Translations under genes and position numbers: made by a program
In this document: piece after piece, positions 34,459 through 47,800 of the stretch
How positions within the stretch are numbered: position 1 is the first letter of the stretch
Layout of the letters: every line of letters begins with the position of its first letter
DNA from: Linnemannia schmuckeri
Lineage: Eukaryota > Mortierellomycota > Mortierellomycetes > Mortierellales > Mortierellaceae
Direction: 5' to 3'
Length of the DNA: 64,000 nucleotides
Assembly (NCBI GenBank): GCA_029449235.1
Contig: JANATG010000012.1
Coordinates: 1,364,001 to 1,428,000 of the forward strand
Notes under the pieces: generated by a model
Seen by the model: the letters and a program-made list of their open reading frames with translations, nothing else
Told to the model about the DNA's origin: nothing
Database searches by the model: none

Positions 34459-37015
34459 ATGAGGAACAGGCAGATTAACTACGAACACGCCACCGTCTAC
34501 CAATCGCTGTGCTCATGGTTCCTGAACGGCCCCTTTCAACAATTGCCACATCCACCTCATAACAATCAACAACAAACGCCCTATATTATTATTACCAGTA
34601 GCAACAGTAACAACGGCCCCTTTCCAAGCCAGCTCCGGAGGAAAATTCTTTCTGCCATCTTTAGCACAGAACGTGGTCTGCCACCTGTCATAGGAACAAC
34701 AACAACAATCCCTTCCCGTCTACTGCTCTTGTCTATTGTCGTCATCGTCATCCTCTTCCTTCTCCTTTTCGTCCGCAGTCTCTATCGTCGTTGCCTTCTC
34801 CGCCACCGCAGCCCGATTCAACGCACTCGCCCAGCATCGGAAAGCCAATTTAAAGGTCATAAGGATCGTTTTGGCCAAAAACCACAGCTAGTTCAACAGC
34901 AACAGAAACAACATCAACCGAATCAGAGGCAGCCCAGTAACAACAGCAGAGCTCCTACACCGCTAATGTCGAGACAACAGCCACATGCGACACCAACAAC
35001 GACACTTAATACCCAGGCGTTGAAGTTACAAAAGCTCAAGCACAACGAAGCATATCACTATATCAACTCGGCCCTCGACGACGACAGCAAAGGCGAATAC
35101 AACAAGGCGTTGGACAAGTACCGGCTGGGGATCCAGTCTCTCAAGGATGCGCTGAAGATCCGATATGTTACCGATGCAGAGTTTCGGGAATCCGAGATCC
35201 TGGGACCCAAGATGAGACAGAACCTGCAGGCAGTCGAGAGCAGAGTCGAGGAGCTATCGCAGAGGATGGACCAGTCCAGTGGTGGCCACGGAGCCAGGAC
35301 GGCATCGAGCACTACTGCGCAACTGAACACCTCAGCCTCATCAGGACAGTCATTTTTCTCAGCGGCAGTGTCCAGTGCTATCCAGGCAGTTGGTTCGGCC
35401 ATCTCGGGGGGTAGCAGCTCGCCTTCGATGGAACGACAGCCTACTGCTCCATCATCGACACCCATTTTCGGATCTTCGCCGGCATCTGTACGCAACAGGC
35501 CCGCAAACCATCACTCATCCGATGAACCCGTTTTTAACGTTGTGTCCGCATCGAAGCCTTTTGCGCCGACACCTTATAAACGATCTCACCCAACCAATGG
35601 CTCTATTGGGAATGCAACATCACCAGGAGGAGCAGCGGGGCTTGGAAACCGAACAGCAGCCATCGCTACGCAACCTAGGACAACAACTACTCGGCCAGGA
35701 ATGATCACTGGAGGACGCAGGCGACCTGCAGGAGCCACAGCAGGAGTAGGAACAGCAGGAGGGGGAGTAGCGGCAACAGGCGGACTGAACTCGGTACTGG
35801 CAGAAACCAAAAACAAGATCTCGCGGCTCAAGAATATTGACTCCAAGCTTGCCAACATGATTCTGAACGAAGTCATGATTGATGGCGCCACAGTAACCTG
35901 GGACGACATTGCTGGATTGACATTCGCCAAGCAAGCACTCAAGGAGATTGTGATCTTGCCAGCACTTCGACCAGAATTATTCACTGGACTGAGAGCACCT
36001 GCCAAGGGTGTGCTACTTTTTGGTCCTCCAGGGACTGGTAAAACTGTAAGTGTAACATTTAATTTTGAATACGTGTTGTGGGCATATTTGCATTGCAAAT
36101 TATTTACCCAGTGATTGATGCCATTTTGTTGTTATATCTAGATGCTAGCCAAAGCAGTCGCGCAAGAATCCAAGGCGACGTTCTTTTCCATCAGTGCCAG
36201 TTCCCTTACCTCCAAGTTTGTAAGTCAATTGTCTCTGTCTGGTTGCACATTCTCCACTTGCATGACGCCTAGCTGTTTTGCACGACTCTGACCGTCTTCG
36301 TTTCGTGACTGAACATAGGTTGGCGAGTCTGAAAAACTAGTCAGGACACTCTTTGCTATCGCCCATGAGCTGCAGCCGTCTGTCATCTTCATTGGTAAAA
36401 GCAATACCATGCTTATAGCTTGTCGTTGTACGTTGCTTTCTGAGTCACCAAGACTAACAAAGTTGTGCATCCTGGTGTCCTTTAGATGAAGTCGATTCGA
36501 TATTGACGGAGCGGTCAGAGAGTGAGCACGAGGCGAGCAGACGGTTAAAGACCGAGTTTCTACTACAGTTTGACGGCGCAGGATCCAATCCCGCCGATAG
36601 AGTCCTGGTCATGGGCGCCACCAATCGACCTCAAGAACTAGACGAGGCCGCCAGACGTCGGTTTGTCAAGAGAATTTACATCCCTTTGCCAGAAGCGGAG
36701 ACGCGCCGCAACCTGTTGACAAAACTACTGAGCGGCCAGGATTACCGGCTCTCGTCAGGTGAGATGCAAACGCTTGTCCGTCAGACAGAGGGTTACTCGG
36801 GCTCGGATTTGACAGCGCTGGCTCAAGATGCGGCTTTGGGGCCTCTTCGATCGTTGGGCGAGACACTTCTGGATACACCCGCAGATCAGGTGCGGCCGAT
36901 TCAATACCAAGACTTTGTGCAGGCCCTTCAGACCATTCGACCATCTGTCAGTCCGCAGAGTTTGCTGGCGTTTGAGGAGTGGAACCGAGAATACGGAGCG
37001 GGAATTCGAGGATGA
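34459..37015 (+). CDS. Spastin-like microtubule-severing AAA ATPase (MIT domain, membrane segment)
   Basis: Four exons: 34459-36045, 36142-36219, 36319-36394, 36486-37015, encoding 756 residues. A hydrophobic segment at about 87-106 is followed by basic residues. A Gln/Asn-rich linker leads to an MIT-like helical domain at about 190-240 and a Ser/Thr/Gly-rich linker. The AAA module starts at VTWDDIAGL, with Walker A GPPGTGKT (522-529), Walker B VIFIDEVDSIL and the second region of homology GATNRPQELDEAARRRFVKR, and ends in a Vps4-type C-terminal helix. Membrane hairpin plus MIT plus AAA is the spastin layout, in which the enzyme severs microtubules and shapes ER or endosomal membranes. Fidgetin or katanin are alternatives but lack the membrane segment. 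The start was chosen as the first ATG of the long open frame; an upstream exon cannot be excluded. Confidence 0.88.
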
Positions 37016-37510
37016 CAATACCACAAACTAAGCATCGTTTGTCTGTCAGCATATCAAAGTAGAAAACGCTCCATGTTGCATTCCGTTGCTTCCAAAGTTC
37101 TTTGCTTCGCAATATTGCACCTTGCTGTTTTTTTGGGATCTTCATTATTGTTTTATTTGATAATGTTGAATATCGGTAACTGATGCTTTAAGGAGATAAT
37201 GTACAGTCGAGAATGACCCATGGCAGTAACCAACCACAAAGGCCACTCCGAAACGCAAAGGGATTTGTTTTTGCTTTAGGAGAAAAAATAAAAAATAACA
37301 AAGACGAATGCGGGTTGTTTGGGAGATTGGGAGAGAGAAAATATAAATGGTTTTTGTAAAGAGAAAGAAAAAGTTGATCGGGGCATGGTTGAGCATACAC
37401 CTTAAATGCAACTTGCAAAGAGAAAAGAAAAGAAAAGAAAAAGGGACGGTGCACTAGAAGTGAAAACCTGGTACCAAAAAAATTCCTGAAAAAAAATCTC
37501 TAAAAGAGAT
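37016..37510. other. Intergenic region between convergent spastin-like and SHMT genes
   Basis: AT-rich 3' flanks only. A short (GAAAA)n run lies at 37420-37441. Confidence 0.6.
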
Positions 37511-39236
37511 TTAGTGGTTGGGCTTCAAGTCCTTGACGTCAAAACCGGGGAAGGGGAAGGAGGTGGCAAAGGCCTCGACCTCCTTGCGGAGGGTGGCGAC
37601 ATCCTCGTTGCCCTCGAGAGCAGCGACAAAGTCCTTCATCAACTTAGAGCCGGCCTTAGCCTGGACAGTCAGGGCGATCTGGACGATGCGATGCAAGAAC
37701 TCACCGACCTTGACAAAGTCAGCCTCCTTGAACGAGCGCGAGGTCAAGGCAGAGGTTCCGAGACGGACACCACCGGGGGTGACGGCGGAGACATCACCGC
37801 AGACAGAATTCTTGTTGAGGGTGATCGAGGCCATGTCGCAGATACGCTCGACCTTGGAACCGGTCAACTTGTTGGGGCGGAGATCCCAGAGGATCAAGTG
37901 GTTGTCGGAGCCATCGGTGACGATCTTGTATCCCTTCTCGAGCAAGGTGGCGGCAAGGGCCTTGGAGTTGGCAATGACCTGCTTGGCGTACAACTTGAAC
38001 TCGGGGCTGGCAGCCTGCTTGAGGGCGACGGCAATACCGGCAATGGTGTTGTTGTGGGGGCCTCCCTGGATGGAGGGGAAGACGGCCTGGTTGACACGGC
38101 TCTCGAGATCCTCACCCTTCTCGACCTTGGCATCCTTGTTCTTGCGGAAGAAGATCAAACCGGCACGGGGACCACGGAGAGTCTTGTGGGTGGTGGTGGT
38201 GACGACATCGCAGTACTTGAAGGGCGACTCAGCCTCCTGACCGGCAACGAGACCAGAGATGTGGGCCATGTCGGACATGAGGTAAGCACCGTGCTGGTCG
38301 GCGATCTTGCGGAAGCGGGCATAGTCCCACTCACGGGGGTAGGCCGAGGCACCGCAGATAAGCACCTTGGGGCGGAAGAGCTTGGCGTTCTCCTCGAGGC
38401 GGTCGAGATCAATGAGACCGGTGGTGGCATCGACCTGGTAAGGCATCGACTGGAAGTAGATTGAGGTGGCAGAGATCTTCTTCTTGGCGGTCTGGTAACC
38501 GTGGGTCAAGTGTCCACCGGAGGGAAGGTCGAGACCCATGATGCGATCCTGGGGCTGGATCATGGCAGTCAAGGCAGCAAAGTTGGCGGTCGATCCAGAG
38601 TAGGGCTGGACGTTGACACCCCATTCCTCGGCAGAGAGACCAAAGGCCTCGAGGGCACGCTTGCGGCAGAGGTTCTCGATCTGATCGATGTACTCGTTAC
38701 CACCGTAGTAACGGGCGCCGGGGAGACCCTCAGAGTACTTGTTGGTCAAGGCAGAGCCGTTGGCCTCCATGACGGCCTGGGAGGTGAAGTTCTGTTTTTG
38801 TTGTAAGGATGGACACGATGGCGCGAAGAGGAGAGAAGATAGAAAAAGGGGGAGTTGGTTGGTTAGTGGATCAGACACAACTCAGACATATCATGACTGT
38901 TGATATATCACTGATTGATACGACTGGCTACTGATCTCCTTCATTTATTCCTCAGGTTTCGTCGTCGTCCTCATGTTGTATGTTGTTGTTGGTGCTAAAC
39001 TTCTCCTTTCCCCTTTCTTTTTTTTTTCATGATGCATCCTTGTGTTTTTTTCCCACACACATCGACCATCAATAAAAACAAAAAAAAAATGAACAAGAAA
39101 AACTCACCTCAGAAGCAATCAACTCAAGACCAGAGTACTGGCGGTACTTCTCCTGCTGGATGAGATTGTAAATCTCAGCATCCTCCTGCTCGAGGGGGGT
39201 GTTCATGCCGGCGTTCCAGGAATCAATTTGGGCCAT
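37511..39236 (-). CDS. SHM2: Serine hydroxymethyltransferase, cytosolic
   Basis: Two exons on the minus strand: 39236-39108 and 38791-37511, encoding 469 residues, the standard size. The PLP enzyme interconverts serine plus tetrahydrofolate with glycine plus 5,10-methylene-tetrahydrofolate, feeding one-carbon metabolism. Exon 1 reads MAQIDSWNAGMNTPLEQED to ELIASE. Exon 2 continues NFTSQAVMEANGS, NKYSEGLPGARYYGG, VNVQPYSGSTAN, the DMAHISGLVA block and VVTTTTHKTLRGPRAG with the PLP-binding Lys246. There is no mitochondrial presequence, so a cytosolic location is inferred. Codon use is strongly C/G-ending, suggesting high expression. Divergent from eEF3 across 1.9 kb. The symbol follows the yeast cytosolic enzyme. 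Confidence 0.97.
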
Positions 39237-40065
39237 TGTGATTTATATCTATCGAATGGATAAGCGAAAACGAATTGAGGTTAATATTCATATGCAGAGA
39301 TAAAAAGCGTCTTGTTATCAAGCCGCGACAACATGTATGGTATGTGTGAGGGGTATGTGTGTAAGTACATTCTTCTTTGTGAAAAGGGTGCAAGGAAGGA
39401 AGAGCAAGAGAAGAAAAAAGAAAAGAAAGAAAAAAAAAAAAGAAAAATGGTGGGGAAGGGCAAAGGCGTTTATATATTGAAAGGGAGCATGATAATCTGA
39501 TTCTCTCTCTGCTAACCAGCCAACCAACCCCAACCAACAGCAAACAAAAAAGAGAAAAAAAAAACAAGCGCCACAAAGACACATGCAGAAACACATAATC
39601 AATTCAGGATGACTCTTCTTTTTGACGCTTGCGTGCTCAGTTATTTTGTTGTGTCCACCTTTCTTCTTTTTCTTTTTTGATCTTTTTTTTCACTTTGAGT
39701 CTTAGTCTTGTCGGACCTTTCTGGATTCGCTCACAATTTTTTATCAAAGTAATGGAAGTCGTGTTACAATTTGCAGGCTGAAGGAAAAAGGAGAGAGATG
39801 GGAGTGGGAGTGGGAAAGGGAGGAAAACGGGATGGACGCGGGCAAGTTTCGTGAGATCTTTGTTTTAATGTTCCTGAACATTATCGATTTTGTTTTTTTG
39901 GTGGATAGATTGGCTCTGTCTGATCTCACGCGAAGACACGACTGTTGCTCATGGGAAAATGTTTAAAAAAATATGTAATGCGAAATATTTACCTTGGTTC
40001 TCGGAAAAGCGAGTGAAGAAGGGGGAAGGGGGAAGTGGTGTGAAAGGATGAAGAGCAAAGAGAAG

Positions 40066-40090
40066 AAAAAAAAAAAAAAAAAAAAAAAAA
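40066..40090. repeat. poly(A) tract, 25 bases
   Basis: Uninterrupted A run in the SHMT/eEF3 intergenic region. Confidence 0.9.
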
Positions 40091-40884
40091 GATTAAAAAA
40101 CAGAGAAGAGGGGGAATCCGAAGCTGTTCAAATAGGAAATCGCAAAAGTGCGGGGTCGTTCTCTTGTCAACCTTATTGCAACTTCAAAGGTCCGCCCCTC
40201 TGACTCTTCCAGGCCTGTGGCTTAGTTTATCTGTCCTTGCCTTTTGTTGTCAAGTTCACAAGTCGAAACACCGAACATATAGAACTGATCCGGCCTGTGT
40301 ACGGCTAATTTATATGGTCTAAGATGACCCCTCTTCTCAATCTTCTTCACTACTTTGCGATTATTTTGTACGTGCATCGCATCGGCACTTCAAAATTCTC
40401 TTGATTCCCTATCTTTCGCTCCCATCGCCAGCCTCTTTTGGCAGGGGCCCACACAAAAGAGGTCGGCCGAGGCACTCTTGCATGGGAAAAAAAAGAATGG
40501 ACGCAACCCAACGAACCAACCAAACACTACCAGTACGGTACTGCTTTTTTTCACTCCTGCTCTTTTGCTAACGCTCCTTGCATCGCATCATATCTCAATA
40601 AGGAGCCCAGCTCACCGCCTTTTTGTAATTTTGGTGGCAAAAAAAGGGACTGCATTCTCTACAGGAAAAATAAAAAAACGACATTATGAATATATGTTGC
40701 TGCCTCTATCCCTAAGGGCAAACATACAATGCGGTCGCCTTGGCGCTCTTTTATGTTTTCGGCCGTCTTGTCAAGGAAATGTGCTAAGAGCCGACTAGCC
40801 TGTCTGACCTGCCTAACAAAACATAAGCCACAAATGAAACAAGCAAAAAAAGGCAAAAAAAAAAAGTTTTTCCTCCGCCTGCAG

Positions 40885-40889
40885 CCAAT
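40885..40889 (+). promoter_or_regulatory. CCAAT box upstream of eEF3
   Basis: CCAAT within GCAGCCAATCAG, 43 bases before a CATAAAAAG TATA-like element. The surrounding AGCCAATCAG matches the preferred context of the HAP/NF-Y complex. Confidence 0.45.
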
Positions 40890-40931
40890 CAGATCGCATT
40901 CAGGGCGCAGGCTGGCCCCTCCACCCTCCAG

Positions 40932-40940
40932 CATAAAAAG
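40932..40940 (+). promoter_or_regulatory. TATA-like box (CATAAAAAG) of eEF3
   Basis: About 220 bases upstream of the start codon and followed by a C/T-rich leader typical of highly expressed fungal genes. Confidence 0.4.
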
Positions 40941-41160
40941 ACCTTGCTGCCCAGAACTTTTGCTCTTCCCTTCTTCTCTCCCTTCACATCCCGCATCAAC
41001 CCCTTGGGATCTTGGCATTACCATCCGCATACCCTTACATTCCTCCATTCCCGCACCCTTCCACTCATTTGCCACCTCTTTCTAACTACCCCTCCCTGCC
41101 ATACAGCAACCCCCTTTCCCCTTATTCTCCCTGGTAATACCAATCCCAAAACAGTTCAAT

Positions 41161-44100
41161 ATGTCTGCCCCCTTTATTGATGCCATTGTCAAGGCCGAGA
41201 ACACCGAGCAGCGTCAGGCCGCTGCTGACGCTCTTGCAGCCTTCGCCAAGTCCGAGGGTCTTGTCAAGTCCGTCGCTATCATCGAGAGCCTCTCGCCTCT
41301 CCTTGAGAACAAGAAGTCGGTCCCTCACCGTGAGGGTGCTCTTCTCGCTCTCGGCTCTTTGGCCACTACCTTTGGCCAGGCTGGCGAGCCCTTCTTGATC
41401 CCCCAGATGCCCAAGGTCTTTGAGCTCTACTCGGACAAGATGGTTGTTGTCCGTGATGCCGCCTCTGTTGCCTCCAAGGCTATTATGTCCCTCCCCACCC
41501 GCTATGCCGTCCGTCTCTTGTTGCCCGTCATCTTCCACGCCATCAAGGAGTCGAAGTGGTAAGCTTTCTTATTCTTCGTTCACTAGTGAGATCAGTAGTG
41601 CAGAGTCTCTTTGTTACCCATCCAGAATTCTAATCAGTTTACTTGCTTTCTCTTTGGTATGACTGATCACCTACGAACAATAGGCACTCCAAGATCGGTG
41701 CTTTGGACATTCTCTCTGGTTTGACCTTCTCTGCTCCTCAGGTATGAACAAAGACCATCAACAACAATAACAACAACAACAAAACGTCAAAAAGGAACGA
41801 CCGTGCTCTCCAGCCGCTTTTTTTTTTATTGTTTATTCCGTCATGTTGCAGACCTGCAGTCTTTTGCTTTGCCCCCCTTTTTTTCCAAAGAAGAATGTGC
41901 TCGGACGGAGTAGCAAAAGAAAACGATATCTGATCCAAGGAGTCCATTACTTACTAATGTCTTTTTTTTTTTATCTTGTAAACCATTTAGCAAATCTCGG
42001 CTGCTCTTTCTGACATTATTCCCATTGTCAGCGAGACCATGTGGGATTCCAAGCCCGAGGTGAGTCCTTTGTCTTTTTTCTTCTTGACGCCAAGCAAATT
42101 TTTTTAGACCATTTTATCACTTGACCAATTGGAACAGGACCACAGGAAAAAAAACCCGCCAGGACTGAGACACCACTTACCACTCATAGTGGTCACCACC
42201 CTCCAGTCTCTTCTCGTTGTCAACTATGACGAACAACCGCAGCAGCAATCGCTACAGCAAGGAAGCACCAGACATCTAACTCTATGTCCAACCATTCATT
42301 CAAAACCCATACAGGTTCGCGACCAGGCCACCAAGACCATCACCGACTGCTTCAACGTCGTTGGTAACCCCGATTTGATCTCCTCCATCCCCTACTTGGT
42401 TGGATGTATCAATCGCCCCGAGGAGGCCGCCGAGTGCATTCACCAGCTCGCTGCCACCACCTTCGTCACCACCGTCGAGGAGCCCACCCTTGCCATCATG
42501 TGCCCTCTTCTTGTCCGTGGTCTCGCTGAGCGTACCCCCTCCATTCAGCGTCAGACCGCCGTCATTATCGACAACATGTGCAAGCTCGTCGAGAACCCCG
42601 CTCACGCCCAGCAGTTCTTGCCCAAGCTCTTGCCCGGTTTGGACCGCATGATCGAGATCGGTGCCTCCCCCGAGCTCCGTTCCGTCGCCGAGCGTGCTCG
42701 TTCCACCTTGGTCCGTGTCGGTGGTGGTGAGCCCGGTTCCAAGGACCAAGTCGTCATCATTGCCTACACTGTCTCTGCCGCTGAGGTCCTCGAGGTCCTC
42801 AAGGCCAAGGCCACCTTCGTTAAGGAGGATGCCTTCTCTGCCTCTCTCCTTGCCTACGTCTCCACCCTCTGCGCCGAGTTGATTGCCTCCCGCAACTTTG
42901 AAAAGGATGCCTGGGTCTCTTCCGTCGTCCCTTACCTCACCGCTGTTGGTTCCGATGCTGAGGTCGCTGCCTTGGCTGATGAGCTCAACGCCTTCTACGT
43001 CGACTACGATGCCAAGAACGCTCTTGCCAACGCCGCTGTTGAGGATGTTGAGGAGGGTGAGCTTCTCTGCGACTGCGAGTTCTCCCTCGCCTACGGTGGT
43101 ATGATTCTTTTGAACAAGACCCGCCTCAACCTTCGCCGTGGTCAGCGTTATGGTCTTTGCGGACCCAACGGTGTTGGAAAGTCGACCCTCATGCGCGCCA
43201 TTGCTTCCGGCCAGCTCGAGGGCTTCCCTTCGCCCGATGAGCTCAAGACTGTTTTCGTCGAGCACAACTTGCAGGCTGAGGATGCCGACCTTCCCGTCGT
43301 CACCTTCATCTTCAACGATGAGAACATCAAGAACCTCGAGCGCAAGGCTGTCATTGATATGCTCGAGTCTGTCGGTTTCGACCAGGAGAAGCAGGAGCAG
43401 GCCGTCGGTTCCCTTTCTGGTGGTTGGAAGATGAAGTTGGAGTTGGCTCGTGCCATGTTGATGAACGCCGATATCTTGTTGTTGGACGAGCCTACCAACC
43501 ATTTGGATGTTGCCAACGTCGCTTGGTTGCAGAACTACCTCAACTCCTTGACCAACGTCACATCCATGATCGTCTCCCACGATTCTGGTTTCCTCGACAC
43601 CGTCTGCACTGGCATTATCCACTACGAGACCCGCAAGCTCAAGAAGTACAAGGGTAACTTGTCCAAGTTCGTCGAGCAGTACCCCGCTGGTCGCTCCTAC
43701 TATGAGTTGTCGGCTTCGCCCATTGCCTTCAAGCTCCCCGAGCCCGGTTTCTTGGATGGTGTCAAGTCCAAGGATAAGGCCCTCGTCAAGCTTCAGAACA
43801 TTGATTTCGCCTATCCTGGCTCCAACAAGTTGACCATCATGAACATGTCTTGCCAGGTCTCCTTGAACTCCCGTGTTGCCGTCATTGGACCCAACGGAGC
43901 TGGAAAGTCGACCCTCATCAAGGTCTTGACCGGTGAGACCGCCCCCACCGATGGTGTTGTCACCAAGCACCCCAACGTCCGTGTCGCCTACGTCGCCCAG
44001 CACGCCTTCCACCACGTCGAGCAGCACTTGGAGAAGACCCCCAACGAGTACATCCGCTGGCGTTACCAGTACGGTGAGGATCGCGAGATGGTCAACAAGG

Positions 44101-44885
44101 CCACCCGCAAGATCTCGCCCGAAGAGGAGGCCCAGATGAAGAAGTTCATCCAGTGGGAGATTAACGAGAAGATGGAGAAGGTCCAGATCGAGGACCTTTA
44201 CGGACGTCGCAAGGCCAAGCGCTCTTTCGAGTACGAGGTTCAGTTCGTTGGTCGCTCGTACGAGGACAACGCCTGGATTCCCCGTGAGAAGCTCGAGGAG
44301 TGGGGTTTCGAGAAGGTCCTCCAGGCCTTCGACGACAAGGAGGCTGCCAAGGCTGGTGCCTGGACCCGCTCCTTGACCGCCGTTGAGGTCGAGAAGCACT
44401 TGGGTGATCTCGGTCTTGATGCCGAGTTCGCTACCCACTCCCGCATCAAGGGTCTTTCCGGAGGACAGAAGGTCAAGGTCGTTCTTGCCGCCGCCATGTG
44501 GCTCAACCCCCATTTGTTGGTCTTGGACGAGCCCACCAACTACTTGGATCGCGATTCCCTCGGAGCCTTGTCGTTGGCCATCAAGGAGTTCGGTGGTGGA
44601 GTTGTCATTATTTCCCACAACCGTGAGTTCACTGACACTGTCTGTGTTGAGAAGTGGTCCGTTGTCGCTGGTGTGTTGACCGTCACCGGCAACAACTACA
44701 CCCAGAAGAACTTGGAGAAGATCGTCATGAAGGAGGAAGAGGTCAAGGTTGATGCTTTCGGTAACGTCGAGAAGGTCAAGTCTACCCGCAAGTTGTCCCG
44801 CAAGGAGCTCAAGGACAAGCAGAAGCGTCGCGCTGCTGCCAAGAAGCGTGGTGAGGAGGTCTCTGACTCTGAGGAGGAGTTCTAA
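41161..44885 (+). CDS. TEF3: Translation elongation factor 3 (eEF3), ABC-F ATPase
   Basis: Four exons: 41161-41558, 41684-41741, 41991-42059, 42315-44885, encoding 1031 residues, close to the roughly 1040 of yeast eEF3. eEF3 binds the ribosome and releases E-site tRNA during elongation; it is characteristic of fungi. A HEAT-repeat N-terminus (exons 1-3 and start of exon 4) is followed by two ABC cassettes. Cassette 1 has GPNGVGKST, LSGGWKMKLELARA and LLLDEPTNHLD. Cassette 2 has GPNGAGKST, LSGGQKVKVVLAAAMW and LVLDEPTNYLD, with a chromodomain-like insertion (KRSFEYEVQFVGR) between its Walker A and signature motifs. The C-terminal tail is highly basic then acidic (KQKRRAAAKKRGEE). Codon bias is extreme, fitting a very abundant protein. 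Intron positions are confined to the HEAT region. Confidence 0.98.
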
Positions 44886-47800
44886 ATAACCAACCTAGAA
44901 CCTACCCTCTTCGGTATTCATATTCCCCACCCTCATCGCATTCTTTCCTTTAGTTTTCTTCCTTATGCTTGCATTTTTTTCTCATCTGTAGATATATCCT
45001 TTTGGCCTTTTTTTTTCTCCTTTCTGTTTGACTTTTTTTTTCTTGCCCTCATTTAATTGTTCTTTTGTCTCATTAAAACGGCATGTCAGCTTGTTTTGTT
45101 TCGAAAAAAAAAAAAAATGCTCTTGTCCTCGTTGTAGTTTATTGTGAGTGTAAGTGTGTGTGAATGCGCGAAGCTTGCGCTTATCTGTTAATCTGTACAG
45201 ATGTAGAAAAAGGGCCATAACCGGCTGGGTCTGATTTCATATCCATTTGTCGGCGTCGATGATCTATATTCTGTTTAGGAGCTTCGGCTAACAAAGTGCT
45301 GAATATTTTAAACCAGAGCCAGATTTCCTTAGATCTTAGCCTACTGCTGACGAAACCCTTTATTGGTGTGTTGAAGTGGATCAGACGGGATACGTCCCTT
45401 GATAATCCGGGCGAGGAGATGTCAATTGCTGCTGGTGTGCCGGATTTGGCAATTCCAGAATCAAGAGTTGAAGACGATATGCCCATTTGGTACCAGTCGG
45501 GTCGCTCAGCATGTTTCCTTTCGTGGAGGATATTCGTCTGGTAAGCTTGGACGCTTGAACAAGTTGTGTGGTTATTGAATGGGGCGTTACATTGTCGTTT
45601 GATGGTGCAGGTGAGATTGCGTAAGCCGATATCATTTATGATGAATGTCGCCTGTACTCACGTACTTCTTTTCCTTTTTTTATGATTGATGCGTTTTTGA
45701 GACTGCAATGATGGTAACTTCTTACTTTCGACTATCTTGTAGACGAGAACTTGCAGTTTGATCTTGTTTTTGGCGATTTATCTTTTGTTGACGCGTGTTT
45801 TATCCAGAATATCATTGCCAATTGGCGCATTGTTGCAGTTGTGATTTTCCCGTGGCTGTGTATTGGCGATATAAACAGTCCAACAAGGCGCTTGTGTCGA
45901 ACAGAACCTGGTAGATCAACGATTTCTTATGAGATAAAAACCGTTGCTTTCACATGATGTGTAGGATCCGCCTACGTCGAGAATTGAAAATGAGGACAAT
46001 CGAGTTTGTCCAACAACGGTTCCTGCGCCACGTTTAAAATTATAAACGCTCCCGATTTGAATTGATCGTCGTTTTTTTGTCCTGCAATGTCGAAGGCCGG
46101 TTCTCAGGACACCTCAACATCGCCGAAAGAATCCTGAGGACTCTATGATCTGAAGAAATTCATCCTTGAACTTCGAGAGGAGCTACCGCAGCGGATTGTT
46201 GAGTCGAAATGTGCAGGCGATCCAGAAGGAAGTGGTATGACATCTGGTCTTGAATTGCTGAGTGCTCTTTGTTGATGGATTCGAACATATTACTGTCCTA
46301 CGTCAACCAAGTATATGGGAATACATAGCTCTACCTACCAAAGCAAATGATTCACCGTATGAGTCAAGCACAACTTTATTCTATGAAGAACTAAACAAAG
46401 CACCCCTGACACTCAAATAAAGAAAAATACTATGGTTATCCGCTTTTCATGCTGCGATTTCAAGCGTTACATGCATTTCAATGGACTTTAGGAAGTCCTT
46501 GATGCGGTCTGAAGAAGAAAATCCGTAGGATATTGAGTCTTATTCTGAATCACAATACGTCTTGTTGTCAAAGAAAAACCCTGTATTGGTGGACGGCTTC
46601 GATACTAGAACGCCGATTTGCTCGCCTGTTCTATGAGAGATAGTGATTGGATATCACTTGACGACTGAGTTGAAGATATTATGTCTGGCTCGTTCATCAC
46701 TGTTAACTCCAGAAAACGAAATCCACGGACACCGCTCTAAACTCTTACGCATCGTCCCCGGGATCAAACTGACAACCGGATGCCGCTTCAATACGTCTCC
46801 TGACATAGACGCGACATCCCTTCAACAAGATCTTTGATCGGATTGAGATGATGCGTATTGTCCTCCTCTTTATTGCTGGCTTGAGCTGTCCCGATGAACC
46901 GTGTCGATATTCCTGTCTTTAGGTTGCTGGTTTTTTTGAGGTGTTATCAGATACTGATGCTGTGAGATATTGTTACTTTCGCCTGTTGTCGAGCTGGTAA
47001 GATAACTTTTTTGGTTGATGCCTCAATGCCCATCTTTGTCATTTCATTTTGTGTGATGGGAGGCTCCTGCGTCCATGACAAAGACCGATACTGTATGGGT
47101 TGTTGAAATGGCCGATAGAGTAACTTGTATTGGACGTGAACCGTTTGAATATATTATTATCAGACTGTAAGTCAGCAGATGATCTTCATATTGAACTCAA
47201 TCAAACGTGTCAACGATATTCGCAAAAAAAAACACCAAGGTAGTACCTTTGAGCCAATGCCTCGCCACGATACAATTGCTGTCATCCTCCGAATGCTTTC
47301 CGAGATTTCGACTGTTGGCGAGGATAACCTGCCTCCAATACAGCTTGAAGGGCTCTCTTTTTTTTTTACCTCTGATATCAGAGGGCTCGACGACCATATC
47401 AGCACCATGAGGAGTTCCGATGCCTTGTTCCTGAAAATAGCTTTAATCTGCTGGCCTCTCAGGCCCTCGTTTCTTTTTCATCTATTAAGCTCGGATCTCT
47501 CAATAACTGTGGTTAAGACCTTGGATTCGGGCATTTGAAGGGGCGATTGAACAAATATATCCTGCGCCTCGAATCGCTTTTGAATGGTGACAGGATCCGA
47601 TCGTCATACTCATATTGTAGCCGACAATGAAATGGCAAATTTTTATAATATATTGCATAGGCAACGATTTCAAAGACTAGGCAGTCAGTTGTTGGGAATA
47701 GAGTAGTCGTTGGTCGAACAAATTGGAGCTCCTCGATGCATGTGCCAGGAAGCTTCTTATCCATGCTATGTTCAAAAGTATAAAAATAAAATAAAATAAA

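Larger units (their letters stand above)
39237..41160. other. Divergent promoter region between SHMT and eEF3
   Basis: 1.9 kb without a supported gene. Holds a 25-base poly(A) tract (40066-40090). The right-hand 300 bases contain CCAAT and TATA-like boxes and a pyrimidine-rich leader for eEF3. Confidence 0.55.

Noticed and set aside
37514..38464. 316- and 240-codon plus-strand frames opposite SHMT
   Set aside because: Complementary reading of SHMT exon 2, explained by its codon bias.
42300..44618. 772-codon open frame on the minus strand opposite eEF3
   Set aside because: It is a shadow of strong C/G-ending codon use in eEF3. The translation is low-complexity Gly/Leu/Val/Asp-rich with no domain.
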